Positions 41,941-51,059 of a stretch of 64,000 nucleotides of DNA are shown here, one piece after another. Both the position numbers and the translations under genes were made by a program. The stretch is from Alcanivorax sp. (lineage in GTDB: Bacteria > Pseudomonadota > Gammaproteobacteria > Pseudomonadales > Alcanivoracaceae). Below the pieces are notes generated by a model, which saw only the letters and a program-made list of their open reading frames with translations, was not told the origin of the DNA and did no database searches. Position 1 is the first letter of the stretch. Each line of letters begins with the position of its first letter. The stretch lies in assembly GCA_022565695.1 (NCBI GenBank), contig JAIUME010000008.1, forward strand, positions 124,001 through 188,000, written 5' to 3'.

Positions 41941-42504
41941 TCAGGCGCGCTTCTCGTCCGCATCCGCCGTAGAGCAGCCCTGGTCCTCACAGCCCTCGGC
42001 ATAGTCCCGGGGCGGTTCGACACCTGCGGTTGCCGCGTCGTCTTTGGGCCGCGCGAAATCATCCAGAGGCGAGAAGGGCCCCTCGGCCCTGATGCGCAGG
42101 CCGAAGTCTTCCGACAGGGTGCCCTGGGCGGACGGCGCATAGTCCAGCGGCTGGCTGACGTCACCGTTGTTGCCGGATTGCTCGCCGGGGTAGCCCGGCA
42201 GGCTGTCCAGGGACTTGGCCATGGCCAGGCGCCGGCCCTGTTCACTGCACAGACCCCGTGCGCCCTCGGAGAGATGGTCGTGCACGGCCCGGTAGGAGGA
42301 GGTGAGCTGATTGACCAGCTCTGCGGTGCGCAGAAAATGGTGGTCTACCTCTTCCCGATGCCGCGCCAGCGTGCTTAACGCCTCATCGCGCTCCTGCTCG
42401 AATTGCTTGCGCTGGCGCCGTGCCGGCAGCAACAGTGCTGCGGCCGCGCCGCCGATGATCAGGCCGGCAAAAAACGTGAGCAGAACGGCGGTCAGGTTTT
42501 CCAT
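41941..42504 (-). CDS. zapG: YhcB/ZapG family (DUF1043) division-associated membrane protein
   Basis: 187 residues with one N-terminal helix (LTAVLLTFFAGLIIGGAAAALLL), then a charged coiled coil (about residues 30-75, RQRKQFEQERDEALSTLARHREEVDHHFLRTAELVNQLTSSYRAVHDHL) that is the DUF1043 signature, and a disordered acidic C-terminus. E. coli YhcB/ZapG links the division and elongation machineries. ATG with GGGAG upstream. Converges on the Nif3-like gene. Confidence 0.9.
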   Translation of the reverse strand: MENLTAVLLTFFAGLIIGGAAAALLLPARRQRKQFEQERDEALSTLARHREEVDHHFLRTAELVNQLTSSYRAVHDHLSEGARGLCSEQGRRLAMAKSLDSLPGYPGEQSGNNGDVSQPLDYAPSAQGTLSEDFGLRIRAEGPFSPLDDFARPKDDAATAGVEPPRDYAEGCEDQGCSTADADEKRA

Positions 42505-42641
42505 GCGTTACTCCCAGGGGGTTGGCAGGGGTTGGTGCTGTGACGAAACAGACCTATTGCAGCACAGCTGTTCCTTCAGCGCCAAGCAGAGTGGCTGGCT
42601 AATTGTTAGAATTCATGCTGACACAGGACAGGAGCCATCCG

Positions 42642-43292
42642 ATGACAGCCAGCGATAACCGCCAAGCGTGTGACCTGCAGGGGCCTGAAGGGCGTCTGGA
42701 GGCGGTACTGGAGAAGGGCGACGGCACCCCGACGTTCTGCGCCATTATCTGTCATCCGCATCCGCTGTTTGGCGGCACCATGGGCAATAAGGTGGTGACC
42801 ACCCTCAGCCGCACCTGTCGGGAGGCCGGCGGCGCAGTGCTGCGCTTCAATTTCCGGGGGGTGGGCAAGAGCCAGGGGGCTTACAGTGACGGGCTGGGCG
42901 AGACCGAAGATCTGCTGGCTGCCGAAGCCTGGCTGTCCCACGCCTGGCCAGGCCTGCCCCTGTGGCTGGCCGGGTTCTCGTTCGGCAGTTTCGTTGCTGC
43001 GCGGGGCGCACGGATTCTGGCGGATAACGGCCGCCCGGCGCAGCATCTGTTCCTGGTTGCGCCGCCGGTACATCACTATGATTTCACCAGCATCGACACC
43101 ACTGGCTGCCCGGTGACAGTGGTGCAGAGCGAAGACGATGAAGTGGTGCCGGCAGAACAGGTGTTCCGCTGGGTCGAGCAGACCCCCCTGGCGCCGGATC
43201 TGATTCGGGTACCGGATGCGGGGCATTTCTTCCACGGGCGCCTGCTCCCCCTTGCCGATGTGGCCCGCAGCCGCCTGCCCGGTGCGCTCTGA
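42642..43292 (+). CDS. Alpha/beta hydrolase
   Basis: 216 residues. The catalytic triad is visible: nucleophile Ser in LAGFSFGSFVAAR (GFSFG, about residue 111), Asp in VVQSEDDEVVP and His in DAGHFFHGRL. The HPHPLFGGTMGNKVV oxyanion segment and RFNFRGVGKSQG are typical of the small OsmC-like/YheT-like hydrolase clade annotated as alpha/beta hydrolases of unknown substrate. ATG 42642 has AGGAG upstream; a longer frame opens at 42603. Confidence 0.88.
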   Translation: MTASDNRQACDLQGPEGRLEAVLEKGDGTPTFCAIICHPHPLFGGTMGNKVVTTLSRTCREAGGAVLRFNFRGVGKSQGAYSDGLGETEDLLAAEAWLSHAWPGLPLWLAGFSFGSFVAARGARILADNGRPAQHLFLVAPPVHHYDFTSIDTTGCPVTVVQSEDDEVVPAEQVFRWVEQTPLAPDLIRVPDAGHFFHGRLLPLADVARSRLPGAL

Positions 43293-43370
43293 CAGGGGCC
43301 CACAGGGGCTGCATTGCCATGAGCGTCGCCCGGCGCTACATTGGCCGCCCCGAATAGACAGTGCGGGCCC

Positions 43371-44453
43371 ATGACTCCTCTTGAGCACTACCAACGCGAT
43401 CTGACCCGCCCGGAGTTCTTCCATGACCCGGCGCAGCAGCGTGCTGTCGAGCGGCTGGATATGGTGTATCAGGAGCTCATGGCCGGCACCGGCCGCCGCA
43501 GCGGCCTGTTCCGCCGTCGCCGCCCCCAGAAGATTCAGGGTCTTTACATGTGGGGTGGCGTGGGCCGCGGCAAGACCTACCTGATGGATGTCTTCTTCGA
43601 AGCCCTGCCGTTTCCGGAGAAGCGGCGCATGCACTTCCATCGCTTCATGCAGCACGTGCACCAGGAGATGCGTGCCCGTCAAGGACAGAAAAATCCACTG
43701 GTAAACATTGCCCGTGATTTTGCCCGGGCCACACGAGTGCTATGTTTCGACGAGTTCTTCGTCACCGATATCACCGACGCCATGATTCTGGCAGGCCTGC
43801 TTGAGGTACTGCTGGAAGAGGGCGTGACGCTGGTGGCCACGTCGAACATCGAGCCTGACGGCCTCTACCGCGATGGCCTGCAGCGGGCGCGCTTCCTGCC
43901 CGCGATTGCGTTGCTCAAGACGCATACGCATGTCCTCAATGTAGACGGTGGTACTGACTACCGGTTGCGACTGCTGGAGCAGGCAGAGCTGTATCACTGC
44001 CCGCTGGGCGACAAGTCGGAGGCCTTCCTGACCGAGCGTTTTGCCACGCTGGAGACGGAACACGGCAACCACCGCGAAAACGTTGACCTGAATGTGGAAG
44101 GCCGCGTGATTCGCGCCCGCAAGGTCAGTGACGACGTGGTCTGGTTTGACTTCCGTGCCCTGTGTGACGGCCCACGCAGCCAGAACGATTACATCGAGCT
44201 GGCGCGGGAATTTCACACAGTACTGTTGGGCAATGTTGAACGTATGGGCGGCGCCACCGATGACCTGGCGCGACGTTTTATCAATATGGTGGATGAGTTC
44301 TACGACCGCAGCGTCAAGCTGATTGTGACCGCAGAAGTGCCAATTGAAGACCTGTATGCGGGCGGGCGACTGGAGTTTGAGTTTGACCGCACCCGCAGCC
44401 GCCTGCTGGAAATGCAGTCACACGAATATCTGGCGCGCGAACACAAGGCCTGA
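43371..44453 (+). CDS. zapE: Cell division protein ZapE (AFG1-like ATPase)
   Basis: A 360-residue ATPase with Walker A at GLYMWGGVGRGKTYLMD (about residues 57-73) and Walker B at ATRVLCFDEFFVTDI (about residue 122). In E. coli ZapE associates with FtsZ under low oxygen and controls constriction. The C-terminal region DRTRSRLLEMQSHEYL is family-specific. ATG 43371 restores the normal N-terminus TPLEHYQRDL. Confidence 0.95.
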   Translation: MTPLEHYQRDLTRPEFFHDPAQQRAVERLDMVYQELMAGTGRRSGLFRRRRPQKIQGLYMWGGVGRGKTYLMDVFFEALPFPEKRRMHFHRFMQHVHQEMRARQGQKNPLVNIARDFARATRVLCFDEFFVTDITDAMILAGLLEVLLEEGVTLVATSNIEPDGLYRDGLQRARFLPAIALLKTHTHVLNVDGGTDYRLRLLEQAELYHCPLGDKSEAFLTERFATLETEHGNHRENVDLNVEGRVIRARKVSDDVVWFDFRALCDGPRSQNDYIELAREFHTVLLGNVERMGGATDDLARRFINMVDEFYDRSVKLIVTAEVPIEDLYAGGRLEFEFDRTRSRLLEMQSHEYLAREHKA

Positions 44454-44562
44454 CAGACCGGAAAAACAGCAAAATTTGACAATGACGTACAAGCGCTGAG
44501 GTGTTCACAGCTGGTTCACTATGCTGTGCGAGCATGAGGCGTCATCAACAGGAGAAACAGCC

Positions 44563-45708
44563 ATGATCCCCCGTACTTTGTTCTCGTCTGACCACGAAAC
44601 CTTCCGCGATACCGTGCGCAAGTTTCTGGAAAACGAAGCGACCCCACATCATGAAGAGTGGGAAAAAACCGGCCAGGTGCCGAAAGAACTGTGGCGCAAG
44701 GCGGGCGAGCAAGGCTTTCTCTGCCCGATGGTGTCAGAAGAGTACGGTGGCCTGGGCACCGACTTCCTGTACAGCGTTGTCGTCAGTGAGGAAATCTCCC
44801 GCGCTGGCCTGACCGGTATCGGCTGGGGCCTGCACACCGAAATCGTGGCGCCCTATGTGGAGCACTACGGTTCGGAAGAGCAGAAGCAGCGCATCTTGCC
44901 GAAAATGGTCAGCGGCGAAATGATTGGCGCCATCGCCATGTCGGAACCAGCAGCGGGTTCTGACCTGCAGGGCATCAAGACCACCGCCGTCAAGGATGGC
45001 GATGGCTACATCCTTAACGGGTCCAAGACCTTCATCACCAACGGCCAGAACGCTGACCTGGTGATCGTGGTGGCCAAGACCGACCCGACCAAGGGCGCCA
45101 AGGGCATCAGCCTGTTCCTGCTTGAAGCCGGCACGCCCGGGTTCGAAAAAGGCAAGAACCTGAAGAAAGTGGGCATGAAAGCCCAGGACACCTCCGAACT
45201 GTTCTTCCAGGATGTACGCCTGCCGAAAGAAGCCCTGCTGGGTGAAGAAGGCAAAGGCTTTATCTACCTGATGGAAGAGCTGCCCCAGGAACGTCTCGGC
45301 ATCGCCATCAATGGTCTGGCCATGGCAGAAAGCGCTTTTGAGCAGACAGTGGCCTACGTCAAGGACCGCAAGGCATTCGGCAAATCCATCGCCGAATTCC
45401 AGAACACCCAGTTCAAACTGGCTGAAATGCACACCGAACTGGAAGTGGGCCGTGCCTATGTGGACCGTTGCCTCGAACTGCACCTGAAAGGTGAGCTCGA
45501 CATCCCCACTGCGGCGGCCTCCAAGTACTACATCACCGACCTGCAGTGCAAAGTGATCGACGAGTGCCTGCAGCTGCACGGCGGCTACGGTTACATGTGG
45601 GAATACCCCATCGCCCGCATGTTCGCCGACGCCCGCGTACAGCGCATCTATGGCGGCACCAACGAAATCATGAAAACCATCATCGCCAAGAAAATCCTGG
45701 CTGACTGA
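44563..45708 (+). CDS. Acyl-CoA dehydrogenase
   Basis: FAD-dependent dehydrogenase of 381 residues that makes the 2,3-enoyl-CoA in fatty-acid or branched-chain acid catabolism and passes electrons to ETF. Signatures: GAIAMSEPAAGSDLQGIKTTA and FITNGQNADLVIVVAKTD for FAD and substrate binding, QERLGIAINGLAMAESAF, RKAFGKSIAEFQNTQFKLAEM, and the C-terminal QLHGGYGYMWEYPIARMFADARVQRIYGGTNEIMK. Chain-length preference cannot be assigned. AGGAGA lies eight bases before ATG 44563. A strong terminator follows. Confidence 0.95.
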   Translation: MIPRTLFSSDHETFRDTVRKFLENEATPHHEEWEKTGQVPKELWRKAGEQGFLCPMVSEEYGGLGTDFLYSVVVSEEISRAGLTGIGWGLHTEIVAPYVEHYGSEEQKQRILPKMVSGEMIGAIAMSEPAAGSDLQGIKTTAVKDGDGYILNGSKTFITNGQNADLVIVVAKTDPTKGAKGISLFLLEAGTPGFEKGKNLKKVGMKAQDTSELFFQDVRLPKEALLGEEGKGFIYLMEELPQERLGIAINGLAMAESAFEQTVAYVKDRKAFGKSIAEFQNTQFKLAEMHTELEVGRAYVDRCLELHLKGELDIPTAAASKYYITDLQCKVIDECLQLHGGYGYMWEYPIARMFADARVQRIYGGTNEIMKTIIAKKILAD

Positions 45709-45736
45709 TCGGCTGGTGCATAAAAACGGGTGCATG

Positions 45737-45765
45737 AAAAAGGGCAGCTTCGGCTGCCCTTTTTT
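45737..45765 (+). terminator. Intrinsic terminator of the acyl-CoA dehydrogenase gene
   Basis: AGGGCAGC-TTCG-GCTGCCCT (45741-45760) with five T residues after it and an A-run before it: a textbook rho-independent terminator with a UUCG loop. The A-run makes it usable from the opposite strand, where the host-attachment gene ends at 45812. Confidence 0.95.
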
Positions 45766-45811
45766 ACGCCTGTCTTTCCCCGCACATGCCGGGACGCAGG
45801 TTTTCATCGGG

Positions 45812-46240
45812 TCAGTCGAAGACGTATTTGCGGATTTTCTCCGCATCCTCCCCCGCCAGATTCTTCTGAATGGTCTTGTCCACGAGTTTGCCCAGGTTGC
45901 CGTTCATTTCGTGGCGGAGTGCGCCAAGAAAGGCGGGCGGGGAAATGATCACCAGGCGTTCGAACTTGCCTTTGAGGCGGCCTTTCTCCAGTGCCTCGGT
46001 GATGATGCGGGCGAAGGTGTGATGTTGCTGATCGCGCACGTCCGGCGGCTCCATGGCGCTGCGGCTGTCGTTGGCGCTTTCGAAGGTGCGGCCGGGGCGG
46101 TCGCTGTAGATGTCCTGATCACGCAGGCGGCTTTCGGGGAATTCGAAGCTTTCGATTTCTTCAGGGAGCTGGACGCGGTTCTTTGCGCTCAGAATACGGG
46201 CTCGGGCACTTTCGGCCACGACGATCCAGGTCTTTTCCAT
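45812..46240 (-). CDS. Host attachment family protein
   Basis: 142 residues. MEKTWIVVAESARARILSA is the family opening and the C-terminus (KLVDKTIQKNLAGEDAEKIRKYV) is also typical. The family was named for an Agrobacterium attachment gene, but most members have no tested function; they resemble translation-release-factor-like (eRF1 domain 1-like) folds. ATG 46240 is preferred over the frame opening at 46303, since a family-like N-terminus begins there. Confidence 0.85.
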   Translation of the reverse strand: MEKTWIVVAESARARILSAKNRVQLPEEIESFEFPESRLRDQDIYSDRPGRTFESANDSRSAMEPPDVRDQQHHTFARIITEALEKGRLKGKFERLVIISPPAFLGALRHEMNGNLGKLVDKTIQKNLAGEDAEKIRKYVFD

Positions 46241-46286
46241 GTAGCGCCTCCTTCTGTTGAGTGAGGGCAGTCGGGTGTGGGTGGAG

Positions 46287-47162
46287 TCAGTGTTGCACGC
46301 CACCCACTGGTTCAGACTGACTCAGATCAGGAAGTTTCTCAATCGCCGGAAAGAGTTGTGTTGCCAGCCGTTCGCCCATGGCCTGAAAGCCGCGGGCGGA
46401 GGGGTGATAGCCGTCCTCGGCCAGAAAGGCGGGCTCGGTCAGGTCGCCATAGTCTTGCAGAAGGCAGCCTTCGGCGAGGCAGGTATGGCGCAGGGTCTCG
46501 TTGAGCTGGTGCGCGCGCAGGCCGACCACGGCTCTCAGGGGCTGTGGCAGGGCGCTGAAGCGGTGCATCGGCGGTACCGGGGCAAAGGCCAGGGCCTGTG
46601 GCGGCAGGCCGGTACGTGCGCAAAGCAGGCGGATCAATGCGGTCAGTTGTCGGCGCCAGGTGCGCAGCCCGGTCAGGCCGGTGGTGTCGTTGACGCCCAT
46701 CATGACCAGAATCAGGTCGGGGGGCAGGTTGGCGGGGAGGTTGTCAGGCAGGTCATCAGGCAGGTCACCAGGAAGAGGCGCTGCCAGCAGATCCCGCAGG
46801 CGCAGGCCGTTGCGCCCGTGGCACTGCCAGTGCAGTGGGCGCTTGAGCAGCCTGGCCAGCGGCGCAGCGAGTGCCGGCCCGATGCCCTGGGCCTGATGCG
46901 TGACGCCGACACCGGCAACCGGGGACTCGCCGATGATCAGGCAGCGCAATGGGCGCGCGCTGGCGATGTCGGCGCCCGGGTCGGGGCCTGGCGCCGGGCA
47001 GATGCCCTGCTGTGGCCCCTTGGCCTCTGGCAGGCGCAGGGCGGTGCGCCGAGTGTGAAGGGCCTGCACCAGCAATATCGGCAGGAGCAGCGCCAGCAGC
47101 CCGGCGAAAGCGACGGCTTTCAGGCGCAGGCGGGCTGTGCCGTGGCGGGGAGCCCCCGGCAC
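46287..47162 (-). CDS. SGNH/GDSL-type hydrolase with N-terminal membrane helix
   Basis: About 291 residues. An N-terminal hydrophobic helix (AVAFAGLLALLLPILLVQAL) anchors or exports it. SGNH blocks: block I IIGESPVAGVGV, block III MGVNDTTGL, block V EDGYHPSARG. Block II is less obvious. A small lipase/acyl-esterase is likely; substrate unknown. The start is GTG 47162 (AGGG six bases upstream) or GTG 47177, as the aldo/keto reductase stop lies just upstream. A 12-bp tandem repeat (46744-46767) in the middle makes a Leu-Pro-Asp-rich loop. Confidence 0.8.
   Translation of the reverse strand: MPGAPRHGTARLRLKAVAFAGLLALLLPILLVQALHTRRTALRLPEAKGPQQGICPAPGPDPGADIASARPLRCLIIGESPVAGVGVTHQAQGIGPALAAPLARLLKRPLHWQCHGRNGLRLRDLLAAPLPGDLPDDLPDNLPANLPPDLILVMMGVNDTTGLTGLRTWRRQLTALIRLLCARTGLPPQALAFAPVPPMHRFSALPQPLRAVVGLRAHQLNETLRHTCLAEGCLLQDYGDLTEPAFLAEDGYHPSARGFQAMGERLATQLFPAIEKLPDLSQSEPVGGVQH
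46744..46767. repeat. 12-bp exact tandem duplication in the SGNH hydrolase gene
   Basis: TCAGGCAGGTCA occurs twice head to tail, flanked by degenerate copies. In frame it gives repeats of Asp-Leu-Pro-Asp/Asn, a loop not expected in the SGNH core. Confidence 0.85.
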
Positions 47163-47178
47163 GTCCTTCCCTGGCACG

Positions 47179-48216
47179 TCAGGGCGCCGGATAGGGGTGC
47201 CGGGCGTGAATGGCGTCCAGGGCTTTCTCCAGATCCCGATCCAGGGGCACCTCAATGCTGCGCAGGTTTTCTTCCAGCTGCGGCAGGCTGGTGGCGCCAA
47301 TGATGTTGCTGGTCACGAATGGCCGGGTGGTGACGAATTGCAATGCCAGTTGGGCCGGGCTGACGCCCTGTTGCCGGGCCAGTTCGCAGTAGAGCTCCGT
47401 GGCGGCCATGGCCTGGGGGTTGGTGTAGCGGGAAAACTGCTTGAACAGGGTCAGGCGGCTGGCCTCGGGCCAGGTGTCATTGCGGTATTTCCCGGTGAGC
47501 ATGCCGAACGCCAGCGGTGAGTAGGCCAGCAGGCCGATGTCTTCACGGTGGGCAATCTCGGCCAGGCCAACCTCGAAGCTGCGGTTGAGCAGGGAGTAGG
47601 GGTTCTGGATCGAGACCGGGCGTGGTGCCCCCTGGCGCTCGGCTTCCATCACATACTGCATGGTGCCCCAGGCGCTTTCGTTGGACAGTCCGTAGTGGCG
47701 GATCTTGCCGGCCTTGACCAGGCCGTTGAGCGCGTCCAGGGTCTCGGCGATGGCGACGACGTCTTCCTCGTCCCGGTGCTTGTAGCCCAGGCGGCCGAAG
47801 AAGTTGGTGCTGCGCTCGGGCCAGTGCAGTTGATACAGGTCGATGACGTCCGTCTGCAGGCGGCGCAGGCTGCCCTCTACGGCTTGCTCCAGATGCTCGC
47901 GATTGAGGCGCGGGCCGCCGCGAATATGGCTGATCCAGTCGCCGGGGCCGGCGGCCTTGGTGGCAATGATGATGTCGTCGCGCTTGCCGCTGCGGGCAAA
48001 CCAGTTACCGATGATTTCTTCGGTCTTGCCGGCGGTCTCGGCAGACGTGGGTACGGCGTACATCTCAGCGGTATCAAAGAAATTGATGCCGTGTTCCACC
48101 GCCAGGTCCATCTGGGCGAAGCCTTCCTCCTGCGTGTTCTGTTTGCCCCAGGTCATGGTGCCCAGGCACAGGGCGCTGACGTTCAGGTCGGTGCGGCCGA
48201 GACGGCGGTATTCCAT
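47179..48216 (-). CDS. Aldo/keto reductase
   Basis: 345-residue NADPH-dependent reductase with a TIM barrel, closest in layout to the Tas-like group. The Asp-Tyr-Lys-His tetrad is Asp and Tyr in INFFDTAEMYAV (about residues 50-61), Lys in DIIIATKAAG and His in LYQLHWPER. The C-terminal IGATSLPQLEENLRSIE is the cofactor-binding segment. GGAG lies six bases before ATG 48216. Divergent from the carotenoid oxygenase gene. Confidence 0.94.
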   Translation of the reverse strand: MEYRRLGRTDLNVSALCLGTMTWGKQNTQEEGFAQMDLAVEHGINFFDTAEMYAVPTSAETAGKTEEIIGNWFARSGKRDDIIIATKAAGPGDWISHIRGGPRLNREHLEQAVEGSLRRLQTDVIDLYQLHWPERSTNFFGRLGYKHRDEEDVVAIAETLDALNGLVKAGKIRHYGLSNESAWGTMQYVMEAERQGAPRPVSIQNPYSLLNRSFEVGLAEIAHREDIGLLAYSPLAFGMLTGKYRNDTWPEASRLTLFKQFSRYTNPQAMAATELYCELARQQGVSPAQLALQFVTTRPFVTSNIIGATSLPQLEENLRSIEVPLDRDLEKALDAIHARHPYPAP

Positions 48217-48421
48217 GGTGTGCTCCAGTGACGATTGGATGGCGGATGTCTTGCGTGGGCCTGATGATAACGATGCCGGGCTGTTGCCGGTAGGGCAGCA
48301 AACAGCGGGATTGACGCGGATATACACAGCCGGGTTATGTATAGGCTTGTTCGGGCTGGCAGATCGCTTTATACCAGAAGGCTGTGACAGGTTGGAACTG
48401 ATCGGTTCTCGGGAGCGTTTC

Positions 48422-49867
48422 ATGGCGTTGGCAGACAGGTCTTCAGATGATCCGCGCATGGCCCATGTGGGCGGCTTCGATGCGCTGGAGCAGGAATTCA
48501 GCTACACCATCCCCAACAGTGCGGTACGGGGACGTATCCCGGCGTCGGTGCGAGGGACGTTTTTGCGCATTGGTCCCGGGCGCAATCGCATCGGGGATGA
48601 GACCTTCGGGCACTGGTTCGATGGTGATGGCATGGTGCATGCGCTGACCTTTACCGATGACGGTGCCTGGTATCGGAACCGCTATGTACGTACCCCCAAA
48701 TACAGGAAGGAGACAGCGGCGGGCAAGATCGTCTGCCGCAGCTTCGGCCATAACGCGCCGGGCGGGCTGCTGAAAAACATCGGGCGGCCGCCAGCCAATG
48801 CGGCCAACACCAGCATTGCCCGCCACGGCGGACGGCTGCTGGCCTTGTGGGAGGGTGGCCGGCCCTGGGCGCTGGATCCGGACACTCTGGAGACGCTGGG
48901 GGAGTGTAATTTCGATGGCGCCCTGGGGCTGGCGGATCCGTTCAGCGCCCACGGCCATGCCCATCCGCAGACGGACTACTACTATAACCATGGTGTCACC
49001 CTGGGCCCGGGCGGTCCGCGCATCAATCTGTACGAGATCAACCCCGCCGGGCTGCTGACGCGCAAGAAGCACTTCAATATCGATCATCTGGCCTTTGTGC
49101 ATGGCTCGGGCATGTCCGGTCAGCACCTGGTGTTGCTGGTGCATCCGCTGGGTATGGCCAGCGTCTGGCCATTCGTGCTGGGGTGCAAGGCCTTTGACGA
49201 GGCCATCGAATACCGCCCTGAGTGGGGTATGAAGGCGTATTTCATCAGCCTGGAGACGCTCACGGTGGAGCGGGTCTTCGAGCTTGAGCCCTTCGTGCTG
49301 TTTCACTACGGCAACTGCCGGGAAGAGGGCGACGAGCTGGTGGTGGATCTGGTGCGCTTCGAGGACTTCGCGGTGGCGGCGCAATTGCGGGATGTGTTTG
49401 GCAGCAGTGCGGCCGAGGGCGGCCGGCCCTGGCAGTATCGCTTCAATCTGCGCACCGGGGCGGTGCGGGACGAGGCGCTGCCAACACGGGTGGGCTGCGA
49501 GTTTCCCCAGTTCGACCTGCGCTACAGTGGCCGTGACAGCCGCTTCCTGTACACGGCGGCCATCGCCGATAACGGCACTTCAGGCAATACCCCGGGCTTC
49601 TTCAATGCGATCCAGCGGCTGGATACCCGCAGTGGCGAGGTGGTGTTGCATGATCTGGGGCCGGGCCGCTTCACTTCTGAGGCGATGTTCGTGCCGGAAG
49701 GGGACGCGGAGGGGGATGGTTACCTGTGCGCGGTGGTGTATGATGCCGCCACGCATCGCAGTGAAGTGGTGCTGCTGGATGCCCGCAGTGAGACATTGGG
49801 CGAGGTGGCCGCCGTGCCACTGCGCAACCATGTGCCATTCGGATTTCACTGCGGCTATACGAAGTGA
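48422..49867 (+). CDS. Carotenoid oxygenase (RPE65/lignostilbene dioxygenase family)
   Basis: 481-residue non-haem iron enzyme that cleaves a C=C bond in carotenoids, apocarotenoids or stilbenes. The four iron-binding His positions can be placed in AHGHAHPQTDYYYNHG (about residue 180), NIDHLAFVHGSG (about 225), FVLFHYGNC (about 292) and at the C-terminus FGFHCGYTK (about 477). The opening (PASVRGTFLRIGPGRNRIG, HWFDGDGMVHAL) is also typical. ATG 48422 has GGGAG at seven to eight bases. No carotenoid biosynthesis genes are nearby, so the substrate is open. Confidence 0.93.
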   Translation: MALADRSSDDPRMAHVGGFDALEQEFSYTIPNSAVRGRIPASVRGTFLRIGPGRNRIGDETFGHWFDGDGMVHALTFTDDGAWYRNRYVRTPKYRKETAAGKIVCRSFGHNAPGGLLKNIGRPPANAANTSIARHGGRLLALWEGGRPWALDPDTLETLGECNFDGALGLADPFSAHGHAHPQTDYYYNHGVTLGPGGPRINLYEINPAGLLTRKKHFNIDHLAFVHGSGMSGQHLVLLVHPLGMASVWPFVLGCKAFDEAIEYRPEWGMKAYFISLETLTVERVFELEPFVLFHYGNCREEGDELVVDLVRFEDFAVAAQLRDVFGSSAAEGGRPWQYRFNLRTGAVRDEALPTRVGCEFPQFDLRYSGRDSRFLYTAAIADNGTSGNTPGFFNAIQRLDTRSGEVVLHDLGPGRFTSEAMFVPEGDAEGDGYLCAVVYDAATHRSEVVLLDARSETLGEVAAVPLRNHVPFGFHCGYTK

Positions 49868-49888
49868 GTGGGCAGGCGCCATTGGCGC

Positions 49889-49917
49889 TTGTCTTGGCTG
49901 ACCCCCTTGGGTACAAT
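49889..49917 (+). promoter_or_regulatory. Predicted sigma-70 promoter of rplM-rpsI
   Basis: TTGTCT (49889-49894), 17 bases, TACAAT (49912-49917). Transcription would begin near 49924, leaving an 80-base leader before rplM. That leader is where L13 autoregulation would act, if it works as in E. coli. Confidence 0.65.
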
Positions 49918-50003
49918 CCGCGCTCTCTTATTCGCAGGTGGTGTCATGTGGCCGCCTCCGATGGGTCCAATTACCCGTAAATTCCTGATTTTGGGGCAGA
50001 TTC

Positions 50004-50432
50004 ATGAAAACCTTCAGCGCCAAACCGGACAGCGTCAAGCGCGACTGGTATGTGGTAGACGCTTCCGGCAAGACGCTGGGTCGTCTGGCCAGCGAGATCG
50101 CAACGCGTCTGCGTGGCAAGCACAAGCCTGAGTTCACACCGCACGTCGATACCGGTGACTACATCGTTGTGGTCAACGCAGAGAAAGTGCACGTGACCGG
50201 CAAGAAAGCCAGTGACAAGATGTACTATCGCCACAGCGGTTTTCCGGGTGGTATCAAGCAAGCCAATTTTGAAACCCTGATCGCGAAGAAACCTGAGCAG
50301 GTGCTTGAACTGGCCGTGAAGGGCATGATGCCGCGTAACCCGCTGGGCCGCGCCATGCTGAGCAAATTGAAAGTGTATGCTGGCGCTGAGCATCCGCACA
50401 CCGCACAGCAGCCGCAAGCACTGGAAATCTAA
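50004..50432 (+). CDS. rplM: 50S ribosomal protein L13
   Basis: 142 residues, an early-assembly 50S protein. The [20 protein letters not shown] opening, the [21 protein letters not shown] block and [24 protein letters not shown] are standard. Followed at ten bases by rpsI, the usual pair. Confidence 0.99.
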   Translation: MKTFSAKPDSVKRDWYVVDASGKTLGRLASEIATRLRGKHKPEFTPHVDTGDYIVVVNAEKVHVTGKKASDKMYYRHSGFPGGIKQANFETLIAKKPEQVLELAVKGMMPRNPLGRAMLSKLKVYAGAEHPHTAQQPQALEI

Positions 50433-50442
50433 GGGGTATTTG

Positions 50443-50838
50443 ATGGCAACGGTAGCTTCCAACTACGGCACTGGCCGGCGTAAGACCTCTGCAGCACGCG
50501 TATTCCTGCGTCAGGGCAGCGGCAAGATCATCGTTAATGGTCGTCCTCTGGACGAGTATTTCGGTCGTGAAACCGCTCGCATGGTGGTGCGTCAGCCGCT
50601 CGAGCTGGCTGAAATGACTGACCGCTTCGACGTGCTCGTCACTGTCAGCGGTGGCGGTACGACTGGCCAGGCAGGCGCCATTCGCCACGGTATCACCCGT
50701 GCGCTGATGGACTACGACGAAGCGCTGCGTCCGCCGCTGCGTCGTGCCGGTTATGTGACCCGTGATGCACGTGAAGTCGAGCGTAAGAAGATCGGTCTTC
50801 ACAAGGCGCGTAAGCGTCCGCAGTTCTCCAAGCGTTAA
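50443..50838 (+). CDS. rpsI: 30S ribosomal protein S9
   Basis: 131 residues from ATG 50443. The [16 protein letters not shown] opening and the C-terminal [19 protein letters not shown], whose tail reaches the P-site tRNA, are conserved. The frame is open upstream to 50377 but that part lies within rplM. Ends before a strong terminator. Confidence 0.99.
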   Translation: MATVASNYGTGRRKTSAARVFLRQGSGKIIVNGRPLDEYFGRETARMVVRQPLELAEMTDRFDVLVTVSGGGTTGQAGAIRHGITRALMDYDEALRPPLRRAGYVTRDAREVERKKIGLHKARKRPQFSKR

Positions 50839-50857
50839 TTCACGCTGGTCGCATCAG

Positions 50858-50885
50858 AGCCCAGTCATTATGGCTGGGCTTTTTT
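50858..50885 (+). terminator. Intrinsic terminator after rpsI
   Basis: AGCCCAG (50858-50864) and CTGGGCT (50874-50880) form the stem, with a T-run after it. Confidence 0.95.
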
Positions 50886-50931
50886 GTGCGTAAATCAGCG
50901 ACATATCGGCGCCTAAAAGCAGTCAAGCCGG

Positions 50932-50960
50932 TTGTCAGTCATGGTCTTTTTCTTTACTAT
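50932..50960 (+). promoter_or_regulatory. Predicted sigma-70 promoter of petABC
   Basis: TTGTCA (50932-50937), 17-base spacer, TACTAT (50955-50960), both close to consensus, about 100 bases before petA and 47 bases after the rpsI terminator. Confidence 0.75.
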
Positions 50961-51059
50961 TTGCCGCGCCTTATTCCGCCCGGTTTGTAGGGTTATGCCC
51001 GCACAAACCGTACCACCCGAGCCCGGGATGGGGAGTAGCCTCCAGGGGAGATCATCTCG

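Noticed and set aside
47843-48421. Long N-terminal extension of the carotenoid oxygenase (frame open from 47843)
   Set aside because: This part overlaps the aldo/keto reductase gene on the other strand, and the family N-terminus begins only after ATG 48422, which has a Shine-Dalgarno.
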